From Nyssa sinensis (lineage: Eukaryota; Streptophyta; Magnoliopsida; Cornales; Nyssaceae): DNA of 64,000 nucleotides. Under the pieces are notes generated by a model. That model searched no databases, was not told where the DNA came from, and was given only the letters and a program-made list of their open reading frames with translations. The stretch is taken from NCBI GenBank assembly GCA_008638375.1, contig CM018038.1:9997740-10061739 (forward strand), written 5' to 3'. Position numbers and translations under genes: made by a program. Shown in pieces: positions 24,341 to 37,500 of this stretch. Position 1 is the stretch's first letter. The number at the start of each line of letters is the position of its first letter.

Positions 24341-24907
24341 ATACATTTATATGTACATATATATATATATATGCATAAAAAGATATAAATAAATATATAC
24401 ACAAATAATTGTACATATAAATGTATATTATTTAAATATACGTATGTATATGCCAACATACATCTAATATATATATATATATATTATACACACACATTAA
24501 TATACATATATGTATATAAATATTAAATAAGAATATATAAAAATAAATATATGTATGTATAGATATACGTAAATATATACTTAAATACATATATACAAAT
24601 AATATATTTAAATTTATATATACATATAATTATAATAAATATGAATGTGTGTGTGTATATATACATATATATATATATATGTATTTAATATTGTTAATCA
24701 AGTGAAATTGTCAGTTGTTACTAAACCAAAAAATGAAATAGAATAAAGAATGACCATTCTTATTCCATTGTTACTAAATAAAAGAATGAAATGGAATAAG
24801 TAGTGGAATAACGAATGACCATTCCTATTCCATTTCTAGTTCAAGTCATTCTTTTGTCGATTCCATTCGTGTGTTATTCTATTTCAATGTATCAAACGTA
24901 GCGCGAG
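23845..24907. mobile_element. MITE-like element with AT-microsatellite core
   Basis: Imperfect inverted ends GGGCATGTTTAGTAGGTCAG and the complement of GCGCTACGTTTGATACATTG. Subterminal ATTCCATTCC-type repeats are inverted on both sides. The core, about 24050-24690, is almost pure TA/ATA/TAAA microsatellite. No target duplication was recognised and no coding capacity. Confidence 0.45.
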
Positions 24908-24982
24908 GGTTTGGGGAATAAGTTGAAAACGGCTTGGAAGGTTAAATAACCCTAAAACAATGTGGATTAGATAAAAAACTTT

Positions 24983-25537
24983 AAATTACATTGTACTCTT
25001 CTACTTTTATCGATAAACTACACATACATTACTTTTTCATTTTTCTTTTCAAATTGATAATAGATCCCTTTTATTTTATTTTATTTAGATATATTATACT
25101 AACTTCCACTAAGATTTCTAAAATTACATTATCCTTTACTACTTTTACTGACAAACTACACATACCTTCCCTCCCGTCCATTTTTTTTTTCAAAATGACA
25201 AAAACACCCCTTTTGTGTTTTATTTTTTACTTTTACATTTTTTGTGATAATAGACTACTTTTACTTTTACTTTTACATAAAAATAAATTTAAACTAAAAA
25301 ACTTATATTTTTTTTTTGATCAAGAATATTTTAATCAATATTTATTTGAAAATAAAAAAGTTAACAAAATTGGTTAAGATTAAAAAAATAAAGGAGCACT
25401 TTTGTCATTTAAAAAAAAGACTAAATAAGAAATGTATAGCTTATTAGTAAAAATAGAAAGGAAATAGTATAATTTTAAAAACCTAAACAGAGGTCTTTAT
25501 AATTGTTAAAAACCTCCACGAGATCGGTATAATTTAG
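24983..25537. repeat. Foldback family member, copy B
   Basis: Same design as copy A: the AAATTACATTGTAC start and GGTATAATTTAG end are near-complements, with CAAAATGACAAAAACACC inside. The open frame covering 24991-25377 is low-complexity and is not a gene. Confidence 0.5.
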
Positions 25538-25644
25538 CTTTTTTGTTTACATTTTATCTACAAAAAAAAAAATGTAGCATCTCATTACTGTAAGGCCATG
25601 ATTGTTTCACAAATAGGGTGGATTAGTTCTTCTCTTTACTAATT

Positions 25645-26228
25645 CATGAGCTATAAAACGACACCTCCAGATCTGGACAGCAGAGTTGTCCTCCAGAGCT
25701 GCTGCCTCTATTACATAACTCCAGAGCTGCCTACAGAGCAACTGAGCTGCCTTCAGAGCAGCTACTAGCAGAGCAACCTTCAGAGCAAAGCTGCCTCCAG
25801 AGCTTGATCCTCCAGAACTGTTTGCCTCTAGAGCAAAAGGGGTTCCGAACTGGTCACCGTTTTCCATAGACTTTCGACCTCAGAATAAAGAATATATTTT
25901 GGAGCGCAAGTCTTTCAGATAGGAAAGAAATCCTACCCCAATCGGGGAAGATTATCACATATCTTTTAACCTTGTCAAACAAGAAAGGGATTCTATTCAA
26001 AATAGGAAACTGCTAAAATCAATGACTCTCAACCCTATAAATAAAAGGGCCAGGTATGCTCAAAGGGACACTCAATCTCATATTCAATAACATATACAAT
26101 CACTCTCTTTTACACATATTCTTTATATTTATTTTTTCCCTCTTTACTGACTTGATCGTCGAAGGGTCCTCATTCTCTTTTTTGCAGGTCCTTCTTGCCA
26201 AATCGTCGAATCGACCGGTGCTGTTTTT
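25645..26228 (+). mobile_element. LTR (Tat-like gypsy), solo or 5' LTR
   Basis: The segment starts TGAGCTATAAAACGACACC, resembling the LTR start at 45682. It has a TATA box TATAAATA at 26036-26043 preceded by AATGACTCTCAA, also found at the 45.9-kb LTR. A U5-like phrase TTTACTGACTTGATCGTC lies at 26143-26160. Related phrases occur at 41462 and 45968. Borders and target duplication are uncertain. It may sit inside an older MITE, because similar ACTAAT and GGATTA phrases flank it. Confidence 0.5.
25660..25835 (+). repeat. CTCCAGAGCTGCC-rich repeat cluster
   Basis: At least seven CAGAGC cores in imperfect units such as CTCCAGAGCTGCCT occur within 175 bp. The segment is GC-rich in an otherwise AT-rich neighbourhood and lies in the proposed U3 of the LTR. 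The minus-strand open frame across it is a by-product of the repeat. Confidence 0.6.
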
Positions 26229-27550
26229 TGTAGCATCACTAATAGTAATAAGATTAGTAATTTCAATTCGACTCTTCCCTCCCCTATCATTATTTTATTC
26301 ATGTTATGGAATCATTATTTACTCACAATAATATACCATGTTTGTTTCATGGATAAGAGTGGATTAATTATCTATTTACTAATAGTGATAAGATTAGTAA
26401 TCTTATCATTTCATTTTTATTATTTTATTCATGCTATGGACCATTATTTATTCTCGATATATTAATGAGGGCAATTCTAACTATCCTGTCACGTATAATA
26501 TAACTTATTTTTTTTAATAAAATATAATATATATAATAAAATATTATTAAATAAATATATTAATACATGATGTGTCACATCTACTTAAAAATATCTCCTC
26601 TCAGTCCTATTAATACTCATGGACTAATTGCATTGTATAATTTGTGGTTTTCTTCCTCTTTCATAAACAAACGAATCCTGATATTTATTTAAGATAATTA
26701 CAATTATTTTACTTATTTTTTTCAAACATTATCTCTAAGATTTTGAAGATAATACTGTCCTTCTTTGATTTCAATTTTGATCAAAAATCTGATTCTGCCC
26801 TTATAGATAATGGAATGATAAGTTTACCTTCAAAAGACTACTATAAAATTATAATAATACCCTTTTGCATATATTCTGTGTGTAAACGAAATTCAAATAT
26901 TTTTTTTTATAAAACTATAAATTCTTTCTAAAATTATTCTCTTTATGAAAAAAATATTTTCTCTCTCTAAACTTTTTCACTAGAATTATTTATGAGTTTC
27001 TTTTTAAAATTCATTTATCTATAAAAAAAGGTACTAAGAAATTATTTTTCAAAATTATCTTTGTCCAAATTTATTTTTCTAAAACCTTATTTAAAATATT
27101 TTTTAAATTAGTCTCTAAGCCATTACCTAAAAATTTCTTAAATTAATTTCTCTCTAAACCCACTCATTTTCCTCTAAAATTATATACTCTCTCTAAAAAT
27201 CCTTTTCCCTCTAAACTATTTTTTTTCTTAAAGAAGACATTATTATCATAAAAAATTGTGCCAAATACATTGTTAATAAAAGTAAATAAATAAAACTTGG
27301 CTTTTTTTTGTACTGCCAATATTTAATATTTTGGCCTTTAACATCAATGGATTAGTTTTAAATTTTTAATTTGCCAGAATACATTGTGAACAAAAATATT
27401 TCAGAATACCACACTAAGGCCTATAAGACAGAGTTGGCAAGGTGCCAACCAAACGTAATTAAAACCAAAGTTTGACAACTAGATTTACACTTGAAACAAA
27501 CCACCATAAAAGACTTCCTCAAGAAGATATTACTATCATAAAAATAAAAA
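26229..27550. other. AT-rich transposon-derived spacer
   Basis: Contains a second copy of the phrase ATTATTTTATTCATGTTATGGA (near 26290 and 26430) and pyrimidine-rich runs of TCTCTCTAAA type at 26960-27230. No gene or RNA is recognised. Confidence 0.4.
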
Positions 27551-28048
27551 AAATTACATTCATTTTTTCTAAATTTTTTGATAATTATACTAATCACTTT
27601 TGAAATTTCTGAAATTACATCGACCTACTTTACCTAAAAATATACAAATACCTCTCCAGTCAATTTTTTATTCAAAATAACTAAGCTACCCTTGTCATGT
27701 GTTTTTTTTCTTCAATTTTTAAAATTTTGACCAATTATTTTTCATTTTCCAAATAAATAGTGATAAAAACCTTAAATTTATTTTTATATAAAATAAAAAT
27801 AAACTATTTACCTTAAATTTATTTCTAATATAAAATAATAAAAAATATTTTAAAAAGTTAGAAAAATTGGTTAAATTTTTTTTTAAAAAAATTAAAAGAG
27901 TAGTTTAGCCATTTTGAAGAAAAAAATTAATTGGAAGAAATATCTGTATATTGTCAGGTAAAACACGAGAAGTCAGTATAATTTTAGAAATTTTAGAAAA
28001 TGTCAGTATAATTGTTAAAAATCTCGGGAATAGTCAGTGTAATTTAAC
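27551..28048. repeat. Foldback family member, copy C
   Basis: Starts AAATTACATTCATT and ends GTCAGTGTAATTTAACC. It contains CAAAATAACTAAGCTACCC and the opposing GTAGTTTAGCCATTTTG as inverted partners. It abuts the 5' end of the gypsy gag remnant, so it may have inserted in or truncated that element. Confidence 0.5.
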
Positions 28049-28066
28049 CAAAAAAAAAAAAAGACA

Positions 28067-29427
28067 GTGAACAAAAACTTACACAAAATAGGGGGAAATA
28101 AAAAGGAAATTAGCACCCCTATACAAAGGAAAAAACCACCACGAAAATCCAATCTACCACCACGAGATTCTAGTCCCCTAGTCTTGGGAGAGCAGCATCC
28201 TCCTACTAACACTAGGCAAATTCCTCCCATAAATCCAAGACTTGGAGGCACGGGACAAAACCAACAACGAGTATCGATCACACAACAAGTCTTGCCTAAA
28301 ACTCCACAGAGGGTAGAGGAGATAGCAGACTCTTAAGATCAAACGGTCTCAACCAAGCGATTCCACGTCCCTCAAGAACAAAACGAACTAAGTAAACTGC
28401 CCGGTAGGTTCTCCACACTATTTACATCTACCATAATGACAGAGGAGTGACCTAAGAAGTTTGTTGTCCCAAAATTCACCCTCTATGACGGGTCTAAGGA
28501 CCCTAGGGACCACCTATCTCATTATCAACACACAATGGCTCTGCATGGAGCTACCGATGCCTTCATATGTCTGACTTTCATGACAAGCCTCAAGGGTATC
28601 ACCCTTAAGTGGTTCCATAACCTCCCCCAAAAATCAATTATAAATTTTTACAAGCTTAGCAGACTATTTCTTGACTGATTCTTAGCAAGCAGGAAGTTGA
28701 GAAAAGGACTAGAATTCATGCTAACTGTGAAGCAAGCCAAATAAGAATCACTTCGGGAGTACATAACTCGTTTTAATACCGAACTCACGGAGATAACCGA
28801 TTGTAGTTCAAGTTTCCTAGTGGCTACCTTCACTTCAGGCCTTGGGACTGGACACTTCCAGGATTTCTTGACCAAGAATGCTCCTATCAATATGACAACA
28901 CTCATGAATAGAGCACAGAAGTATATTAATCTCGAAGGTACAAAAAATTTCTTCCAAAAAGCTAAAGATCAAGCTTAAAAGGATGAGAAAGTTTAAAAGA
29001 GGGATAAAATTGCTAACAAGAAGAGGATCAAGAGTCTCGGTAATAGAACAACACCCAGAACAACTTTAACTCCGGGAGGTATGGAACTTACACCCCTCTG
29101 AATGCCTCTCTTACCCATATACTCCAATGGATCCAGACTCGTGAAAACCTGAGGTGGCCGAAGCCACTAAAAAACCACTCCGACTCAAGGAATCAAACAA
29201 ATATTGTGATTTTTATAAGGAGCAAGGGCATATGACTGAGGAGTGCAGGGGCTCTGAAGTAAGAAATAGAACATCTCATTAGGAAAGGATGACTCAGAGA
29301 GTTAGTCCGCTAGGACGAGAGACAGAATCCCCGTGACGAAAGACCACCTCAAAGAAGGCAAGTGCAAAGGCCTGAATAGAGGGAAATTCGGAATGATCAG
29401 CAACGACAAAATAATCAAGTCATCTTC
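28067..29427 (+). pseudogene. Ty3/gypsy gag remnant (element 1)
   Basis: A proline-rich N-terminal frame at 28067-28336 is followed by a retrotransposon gag domain at about 28470-28930. Phrases include FTLYDGSKDPRDHLSHYQ, FMTSLKGITLKWFHNLP, SLREYITRFNTE and MNRAQKYINLEG, the usual order in plant gypsy Gag. Several in-frame stops occur (for example at the FLD*F and QAK*ES positions) and the zinc-knuckle region is decayed. No intact Gag can be made. Confidence 0.7.
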
Positions 29428-30051
29428 GTGCTTCACACTGACAATACGATGACAAGAATGTTTAACCGAGCTAGGAAAATATATGCTCGGGAGGCAAGGG
29501 CAGAACCCCGTATCATCCAGATCTCGACCATTGAGAAAAAGGTGAAGTCAGAACCTCAAATCCAGTTCTCTGAATTAGACCTTATTGGGATATATTGTCC
29601 CCACAGTGATGCTCTTGTTATCTCACTCAAAATCATTAATTTTGAGATCAGAAGGGTTCTCGTAAATATTAGAAGTTTTACCAACGTATTATTCTATGAA
29701 CCTTTTAAACATATGAAACTCGACTCTAATGACATTAAAGCTACCGTTGTTGTCATGGTAGGATTCGATGGGAATCTCAGCATCCCAATGGGCAGAATTG
29801 ACCTACCAACCACGATAGGAGAGGGGGACGACCAGAAGACATTGATCTCTGAATACATGGTCCTAGACCTTAAATTGCCTTATAATGTCATTATTGGGAG
29901 GCCCCGGATCCACCAAATGGGAGCAGTTACTTCAACCCTCCATCAATGCTTGAAATATGTCCATAATAACAAAATTCTTACCATCAAGGGCTGTCAGCCC
30001 ACGACCCGAGAATGTCATGCCCTCGCACTGAAAGAAAAGCCTTCCAAATAA
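29428..30051 (+). pseudogene. Ty3/gypsy aspartic protease region (element 1)
   Basis: A 207-codon open frame aligns to the gypsy protease region: IQFSELDLIGIYCPHSDALV, then RRVLVNIRSFTNVLFYEPF, and YNVIIGRPRIHQMGAV near the C terminus. The position normally occupied by the catalytic D-T/S-G triad reads VNIRS, so the active-site aspartate is lost although the frame is still open. It is part of a dead pol gene; the frame ends just before the RT region. Confidence 0.7.
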
Positions 30052-30319
30052 AAATTACAGTATCCTCATGAAAGGAAAAGTTATTCATCTTCCAATCTTC
30101 ATGAGGTAGAAGAATGTCCTTCCGAGATTGACGAGCTAATAAGTCCTAAAGGAAGGGACAACGCAGTCAGACCAATAGAGAAGCTTATCAAAGTGTTCAT
30201 CAGCACTGAAGAAGAGGGGAAATACTTACACATTGGCTTAGCTCTGTCTCATTCTGAGTAAGAGGAAATTCCTAAAGACCAACCTTTCGGTATTTTCTTG
30301 GGAAACTAGAGATATAGAG

Positions 30320-32105
30320 GGAATAGATCCTAATTTCATTTCTCACAAGTTGATGACGGATCTAGACCATCCCCCAATAAGGCAAAAAATGAGGACATTT
30401 TCCCTAGAACGTCACAAGATCATCAATGAAGAGGTCTAGAGGTTGTTTAATGCTGGAATGATAAGAGAAGTGTTCTACTCAGAGTGGCTTGCCAATACAG
30501 TTCTTCCAAAAAAGAAGAACAACAAGTGAAGGTTCTGCGTTGACTATAACGACCTTCATAAAGCTTGTCCTAACGATAACTTTTCTCTTCCTAGAATTGA
30601 TCAACTTGTTAATGCCACAGCAGGTCACAAACTCATGAGTTTTATGGATGCTTACTCTAGATACAATCAAATTCAAATGTATCTTCCAGACTAGGAGAAA
30701 ATAACCTTCATATCAGAACGAGGTCTCTATTGTTATAGAATGATGACGTTCGGTTTAAAGAATACTGGAGCTACGTACTAGAGGCTTGGAAATAGAATAT
30801 TTGGCTCCCAAATTGGGGATACAATAGAAGTCTACATCGACGATATGCTCATCAAAAGTGTTTGGAAGGGTGACCACATCCAGCACTTGAGCCAGACGTT
30901 CGACATCATGAAGAAACACAAAATGAAACTTAACCCATTAAAATGTGCCTTCGGGATCACAAAAGGAAAATTCTTGGGTTTCCTAGTTTCCCAAAGAAGA
31001 ATTGGGGCAGACCTGTCACAGATTAAGGCTCTGATTGAACTAGAATCACCCAAAACTAAGAAAGTTATCCAAAGGTCGAATGGAGGGGTAACAACACTGA
31101 ATAGGTTTATCTCTAAATCTATGGATCGGTGCCTCCCATTCTTTAAAGCCTTGAGAGGGAGTAAGGCCCCAGAATAAACCTCTGAATGTGAAGACGCCTT
31201 CCAACAACTCAAGCAATACTTAGCCTCCCCCGAACTCCTTTCAAAATCAGTGCTAGGGAAAAAACTACTCCTGTAATTAGCCGTGTCAGAAAGTGCCATC
31301 AGCTCTGCGTTGGTTAGTAGAGACTTGTTTTCTACGTCAGTAAAGCACTTTTAGACACTAAGATGAGGTACTTCGAAATTAAAAAATTGGCCTTAGCCTT
31401 GGTAATATCCGCTCGGAAGCTCAAACCATACTTTCAAGCTCATCCTATCATAATCCCTACATCTTATCCTTGAAAATTAGTCCTACATAAACCCGAAGTT
31501 TCGGGACGACTGGTCAAATGGTCAATAGAACTGGGAGAATTTGACATATCTTATGTTATACGGAGTACTATCAAAGCTCAAGTATTAGCATATTTTATAG
31601 TATAATTCACTGGAATACAGCATTCTAAAGCTCAAACCGTCACAGACACTTCGGTGTGGCTACTTTACATCGATGGTTTATCTACAGACAAAGGCTCTGG
31701 AGTAGGTATAATACTTTAGTCCCCTAATGGGATTATAACCGAAAAGTAGTTAGCTTGAGATTCAGAGCTTCTAACAATGAAACCGAATATGAAGCACTTA
31801 TCCTTGGGATGAAATTAGCTCTAGAATACGATACTCTAGACATTGACGCATTTTCTAACTCTCAGCTTCTAATGAGTCAAGTTTTGGGATAATATTCTAC
31901 CAAGGATAATAGAATGACCAGATATTCAGAGCTGATGGAATCACTCAAGCGGTCTTTCCGCAAGTTCACTATTTTGAAGATTGAAAGAAACCAAAATTCT
32001 AGGGCTGACGCTTTAGGAAATATGGCTTCCCATCTCAAGCCAGAAAGGGACTCAATGGTAAAAATCTCCTACCAGCCAAAACCTAGTATTGAAATAATAT
32101 AATTC
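30320..32105 (+). pseudogene. Ty3/gypsy reverse transcriptase and RNase H remnant (element 1)
   Basis: The RT order is readable: RTFSLERHKIINEEV, SEWLANTVLPKK, RFCVDYNDLHKACPND, FSLPRIDQLVNATAGH, FMDAYSRYNQI, MMTFGLKNTGATY, then VYIDDMLIKS with the Y-x-D-D catalytic core intact, and LKCAFGITKGKFLGFLVS. RNase H follows (YIDGLSTDKGSGVGI near 31665-31710). Many stops and shifts break it (for example TY*RLGN, PD*EK). Frames such as 30845-31177 are remnants, not genes. Confidence 0.75.
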
Positions 32106-33325
32106 CTTCAAATTTCAGAACAATCTCAGAATTGGATGACTCCTATCATCCAGTACCTAAAAGAAGGGTTGCTTCTAGAAGACACGAATCATGTCAGAAG
32201 AATTCGTATTAGGGTAGCTCAATATTTAATTCTTAAAGAAAAGCTTTACCGAAGGTCTTACATACAGCCACTCCTATAGTGCTTAACTCTAAAAGAGGCC
32301 CACTACGTCTTAGCCAAGATACATGAGGGGATCTGTGGCAACCATAACGGCAGTAGGACCATAAATCACCGAGCACTGACTTAGGGCTATTACTAGCCCA
32401 ATATGCTAGAACATGCTAAGGAATATGTTCGAAAGTGTGACAAATATCAACGTTTTTCTTCTTACCAACATCATCCTCATTATGAACTCGTCTCTATTGC
32501 GAGTCCCTAGCCTTTTGCCCAGTGGGGAATGAACATTGTAGGGTCATTGCCAAAAATTCCTCAGAACAGAAGATTCCTGTTAGTCGCCATTGACTATTTC
32601 TCTAAATGGGTAGAAAATTAACCACTAACTCACATCGCAGAAGTAGAATTAAAGAATTTCACTTGAAAAAATATTGTGTGCATGTTCGGTATACCCTGCG
32701 TCAATATTTCCGATAATGGGACGTAATTTGTTGGAAAGGTATTCGGGAAGTTTTATAAAGACCTGTGCATCAGTCACCACTTCTCTTCTTTAGGGCATCC
32801 TCAAGCTAATGGGCAAGCCGAGGTTACCAACCGTACTATCCTCGAAGCAATAAATAAGAGGTTGGAGGAAGCTAAGGAAAGATGGGTCAAAGAACTCCCT
32901 AGAGTGCTTTGGGCATACCAAACTACTAAAAGAACCCCTCGCCTATGGCACCGAGGCAATCATTCATGTTGAAATTGGCATACCAACCCTTAAAATAAAC
33001 TACTTTGACCAAGAGGCCAATAGCCAACAGCTTGCAAAAAATCTAGACCTACTGGAAGAAAGACGTGAGCAAGCTTGGATTAAGACTGGAGCCTACCAAC
33101 AGAGAATGACTAAATATTTCAACCAGGGGTTAAAACCATCAATTTCCAGCTCGGAGATCTCGTCCTAAGAAGGGTGTTTCCAAACACTAAATATCCCACC
33201 ATGGGAAAACTCTCCCTTAACTAGGAAATACCTTACAAACCTACAACTTATTGGTTGGAAGATTCAATTAGGAAGCCTGTACCCAGATCTTGGAATATTG
33301 AACACTTACGCAAGTATTATCAATA
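32105..33325 (+). pseudogene. Ty3/gypsy integrase remnant (element 1)
   Basis: Contains the zinc-binding region (AKIHEGICGNHNG... then YVRKCDKYQRF), the catalytic core phrases AQWGMNIVGSLP, LLVAIDYFSKWVE, ISDNGT and HPQANGQAEVTNRTILEA, and ends with WNIEHLRKYYQ, the usual end of Tat-type pol. Stops interrupt it at several points, such as near NGT*F. Confidence 0.75.
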
Positions 33326-33365
33326 ATAAAACTACTTTTGATTCACTTTAGAATTTGTTATCAAT

Positions 33366-33880
33366 GCACAGACTCCTAAAAACCTTGTATCCATTACAAG
33401 TGTTACAGGTCTGGTCCATTTCACTCAATGTACAGACCCTTAAAAACCTTGTATCCATTACAAGTGTTACAAGTCTGGTCTATTTCACTCAATGTATAGA
33501 CCTCTAAAAACCTTGTATCCATTACAAGTGTTATAGGTCTGGTCCATTTTACCAATGCACAGACCCCTAAATACCTTGTATCCATTACAAGTGTTACAGG
33601 TCTGGTCCATTTCACTCATTATACAGACCCCTAAAAGCCTTGTATCCATTACAAGTGTTACAGGTCTGGTCTATTTTACCCATGTACAGACCCCTAAAAG
33701 CCTTGTATTCATTACAAATGTTACAAGTTTGGTCTATTTTACCAATGTATAGATCCCTAAAAACCTTGTGTCCATTACAAGTGTCGCAGGTCTGGTCCAT
33801 TAAATCAATGTACAGATCCCTAAAAATCTTGTGTTCAATACAAGTACTATAGGCCTGGTCCATTTTCTCACTCTACGGAC
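33366..33880 (+). repeat. Post-pol tandem repeat, eight units of about 63 bp
   Basis: Eight units share CAGACCCCTAAAAACCTTG, TCCATTACAAGTGTTACAGG and TCTGGTCCATTT, each 63-65 bp; a ninth is badly decayed (to about 33945). They start about 40 bp after the pol stop. Tandem arrays between pol and the 3' LTR are known in Tat-lineage gypsy elements. The opposing open frames here (both strands) are by-products of the period. Confidence 0.85.
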
Positions 33881-34568
33881 TTTTAGAAAAGCCTTATTTT
33901 ATTTAAAAATATTGTAAGTCTGTATATCATGAATTATCAGTATGCAGACACTGATATGAATTATTTAAAAATGTTGTGGTTCTATATATCCTTTTATTTA
34001 GACCTCTGAAATAGCTTATGAGTGCTTTGGAGTCTCTAAAGAGCTTATATTTTCTACTGGCCTAGATGTTGAATAAATTATCTTGAAATCAGACATACCA
34101 CAAAGAAATCAAGCAAGACACAAGTTCTGGAATGGTTGAAATTTTATATATTAGCCCAAAATGGGAAAATTACAAGATAAAAAAATATAAAAAATCCTAA
34201 GTCTACTCTATTATAGGCTCAACAGTCTCTGATGGGGCGACTTGAGGGAGTTCTGGATCCACTTCCTCTTCTTTGTCATCAGCATCCGGCATATCAATCT
34301 CAGCTTAAGAGACTTCGATATCATTTATTCCAGTTAGATCCAAGTCGGGATACTTCTTACGGAGCTTTTCCCTGAAGGTTCGATATCTATACTCAATTAG
34401 TTCGCCCCCCAGATCTTAGATTTCAGCCTTCAGATCCACCTCAATTTGAGCTCTAATGCATTTAGCGGTGTCCTGAACCTTCTTGATAGATGCAGCCTAG
34501 AAGTCTGCAAATCTCTTCTTGATGTCTTCCAGCTCGGTAGCAAGGGCATCCCTCTCGGACTCTAGGAT

Positions 34569-37500
34569 TGTCACGACCCGAAACCCACCCTACGCCGATC
34601 TCGAGGACGTGATGCCAGTTGGCCACCTTGCCGGTTTTTCCAGCCATTAATGCGACCAACCAAAGGCAACTTTGAACTTTACAATGAATTGCATTCTAAA
34701 TGTAGGGTAAAAGCAGCAGAAATTAAAACCTTTTTAAATTGTAAATCCAATTCATCCAAACACATCAGAGCATGTCTAGAATCAGTCACCAAATATCTCT
34801 AAAGTATCAATATACATGCTCCAATGCATCCATTCTATATCAATGAATTACTTCAGCGGAAGTCACACCAATATAATTCAGTTGATCAAAACTCATCTCT
34901 AATGATCAACAATCAGAATGTCTCCAAGTACAATTTAATCATAGCGATCCAACATACTAGGCTAACCTCATCACTAATGATGTAATATTATAATACAAAT
35001 TGTGAACTTAACCTTACAGTGTTTACGTTCAATTTTTTACTTGGAGTTCATATCATCAGTGTCGTTCATTGTGCATCACTAGTTCCACTAGTTATCTCAT
35101 TGCGTTTCATCCCATATAATGTCACCTGAAAAATGTTAGATAAATAGAATGAGCTTAAACAAGCTCAGTAAGTAAATTCCTAGCTTTGCCATGGGTCAGG
35201 GTTAGTTCACAAGAATAATAGAAGAAAGGGCTAACAGATAGCCAATAACCTAATGAGCAACAAAGAATACATAGCTAGTCACCAAGATGCGTAACAATGA
35301 CCCGAGGGTCCAAAAGGCTTATCCCAAAATAAGATATAAGAAGGTAATAACAATGAGTCCAACAACTGGGATTTAGACAATCATGATAATCTGTTGCCAT
35401 AACAATTACAATAGCTAATCAAAAGTATGAAATGCTTGCATAGGTTATGATCATTCAACGAGTACCAAAGATACATGATCATCAAGTAAAGTATAACATG
35501 ATTTCAATAATATGATCATTCACAGGACATAGAATATGATCATTCAACGATTACAAGAATAAATCATCATCGAGTTCTAATAACCCAGATATACGTGAAT
35601 CACCCGGGGCCTGGCATACCCAACTAAAACGCATGCTCAGATCTGCCTCGGTTCCACACGGGATGTATAACCGTACAAACAAATGATATCACAATCAACA
35701 AGTCATGAAGTGTGTGGAATAACAAGATTTCTATCAACAGAATATATCTCAAGATTTGGTCATGGCATGATAGTGCAACGATGCTCAAGTATCAGTGGTC
35801 GTGTTCACAATGATGCAAGCAAGCAGGTCAAATCCAAAGAATAAGCATAACCGATAACCACAAGTCGATTGGCTTCGAATCAAGTACATTAGGTAGTGAT
35901 AGAGTACAAGTTTGGCAGCATATGGGATAAATGTGACTGGCTGAGGAAGGACCACATAACAAAGTTCAGATTTACTTACCTCGGTTCTTTAGTGTCATAT
36001 TCCCCATTTACAAATACTCTGATGATCTCCAGATACTTTAGGCATATCATTGCATAGCCTGAATAATCATCATTAATTATAAACAGATCAGAATTTATTC
36101 ATTCATGTCTTATTCATCATCTTAGGAGTCTATTAGATCCCTTAATTAGGCTCATTGACCTATTTCCCACTCACTGGGTTTCAACTTATGTTATTAAATT
36201 CCTTAAATAGGCTTAGCAGTTGTAAGAATAATATTTTAGGTCCTTTTGACTCCAGTTGTTATCAATTAAGCATTTATTTGACCTTAGGGGCAAAATGATA
36301 ATTTGTCATTCTTGCCCCGGACCCTATCATGGTCCTCAGAATAGTCCACATATCGTATATAAAATTTTTTAAGTCTTTTGGACTTCATTTGATATCTACT
36401 TTTGATCATCGAGACATATCGATCATTTTTTATTTTATACGTTGACTGTTCCGGAGTCATATTTAGCCTCTCGATTTTCATAATTATGCTTATGATAATT
36501 TATTATACCAGATTAGCCTTTATTCGACCTCCACTTTGCACTTACCGTGTTCAGGAGTATTTTGGTCATTTTACGTTTCGTGAGATTCTGACCCCGATTC
36601 GTTATTTAATCATGTATATAGTTTTACGAGTGTTTGGGCTTCCATCAGTATCAATTTCGTCTCATTTGGGCTTCACTTGGACTTTGTATAGTATCAAGGG
36701 CATTTTGGTAATTTCACATGTTGTGTAGCTAAATTTTTCGGGACCTCAGTTCATAAAATAGATCTCACCATTGGGTCCAAAGTGTCTGACATAATTAAAA
36801 TAGACTACCTTTTATGTTTATTTGGCACTGGGTATCATTAGGGGTAATATAGTCATTTACCCTTTGGTGTCTTTATTTGTCGAGACTTAATTTCCTAAAT
36901 CGGACTGCACCATTGAGTCCGGAATGCCTGGAATAGTAGAAATATACTATTCATTTATTTAATTTGGACTCTGTTTTACGTATTTAATGTCCAAGGGTAA
37001 AATTACTATTTTACCCATTAAATAAAATAATTAAAATAATTATTTTATTAATTAATTATGTTTCAGGGGCTTAAATGCATAGTTTTTTTCCAAAATCTAG
37101 GCCAGTGTACAATTTCACAAAACAGTTGGGGGTTAAATATAATTTCAGAAAGTTTTAGGGGTTAAAAACTAATTTCCTAATTTAGAGGTTCAAAACCAAA
37201 TGGTTTTGGGGTTCATTAATTGAACCGGTCCAAAACTTCTAAGAACTAACCGGTTCATTTGGTCATACAGAACTGGAATACAATATTCTGGTTATCCCCA
37301 ATTGGCCCTTTATCCTCGGTTTGGACAGACTCAATCCCAATTTCAATTTATTAACACCGTATCCAAACAGGCCTCAAATCAGATTTTAAATTAAAATGGA
37401 TCTTCTCAAAACGGTGTAGTTTCATTAATGTGGTGGCACGTTCAGGGACGGACACGTGTCCTAGTCGACTGGACCAACTCAGCTTGACTCGGTCAATTCA

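Noticed and set aside
24991..25377. 128-codon hydrophobic frame
   Set aside because: Low-complexity Phe/Tyr/Leu/Ile reading of an AT-rich foldback, not a membrane protein gene.
33421..33863. Repetitive open frames on both strands
   Set aside because: Produced by the 63-bp tandem period, whose unit length is a multiple of three. No independent support for translation.
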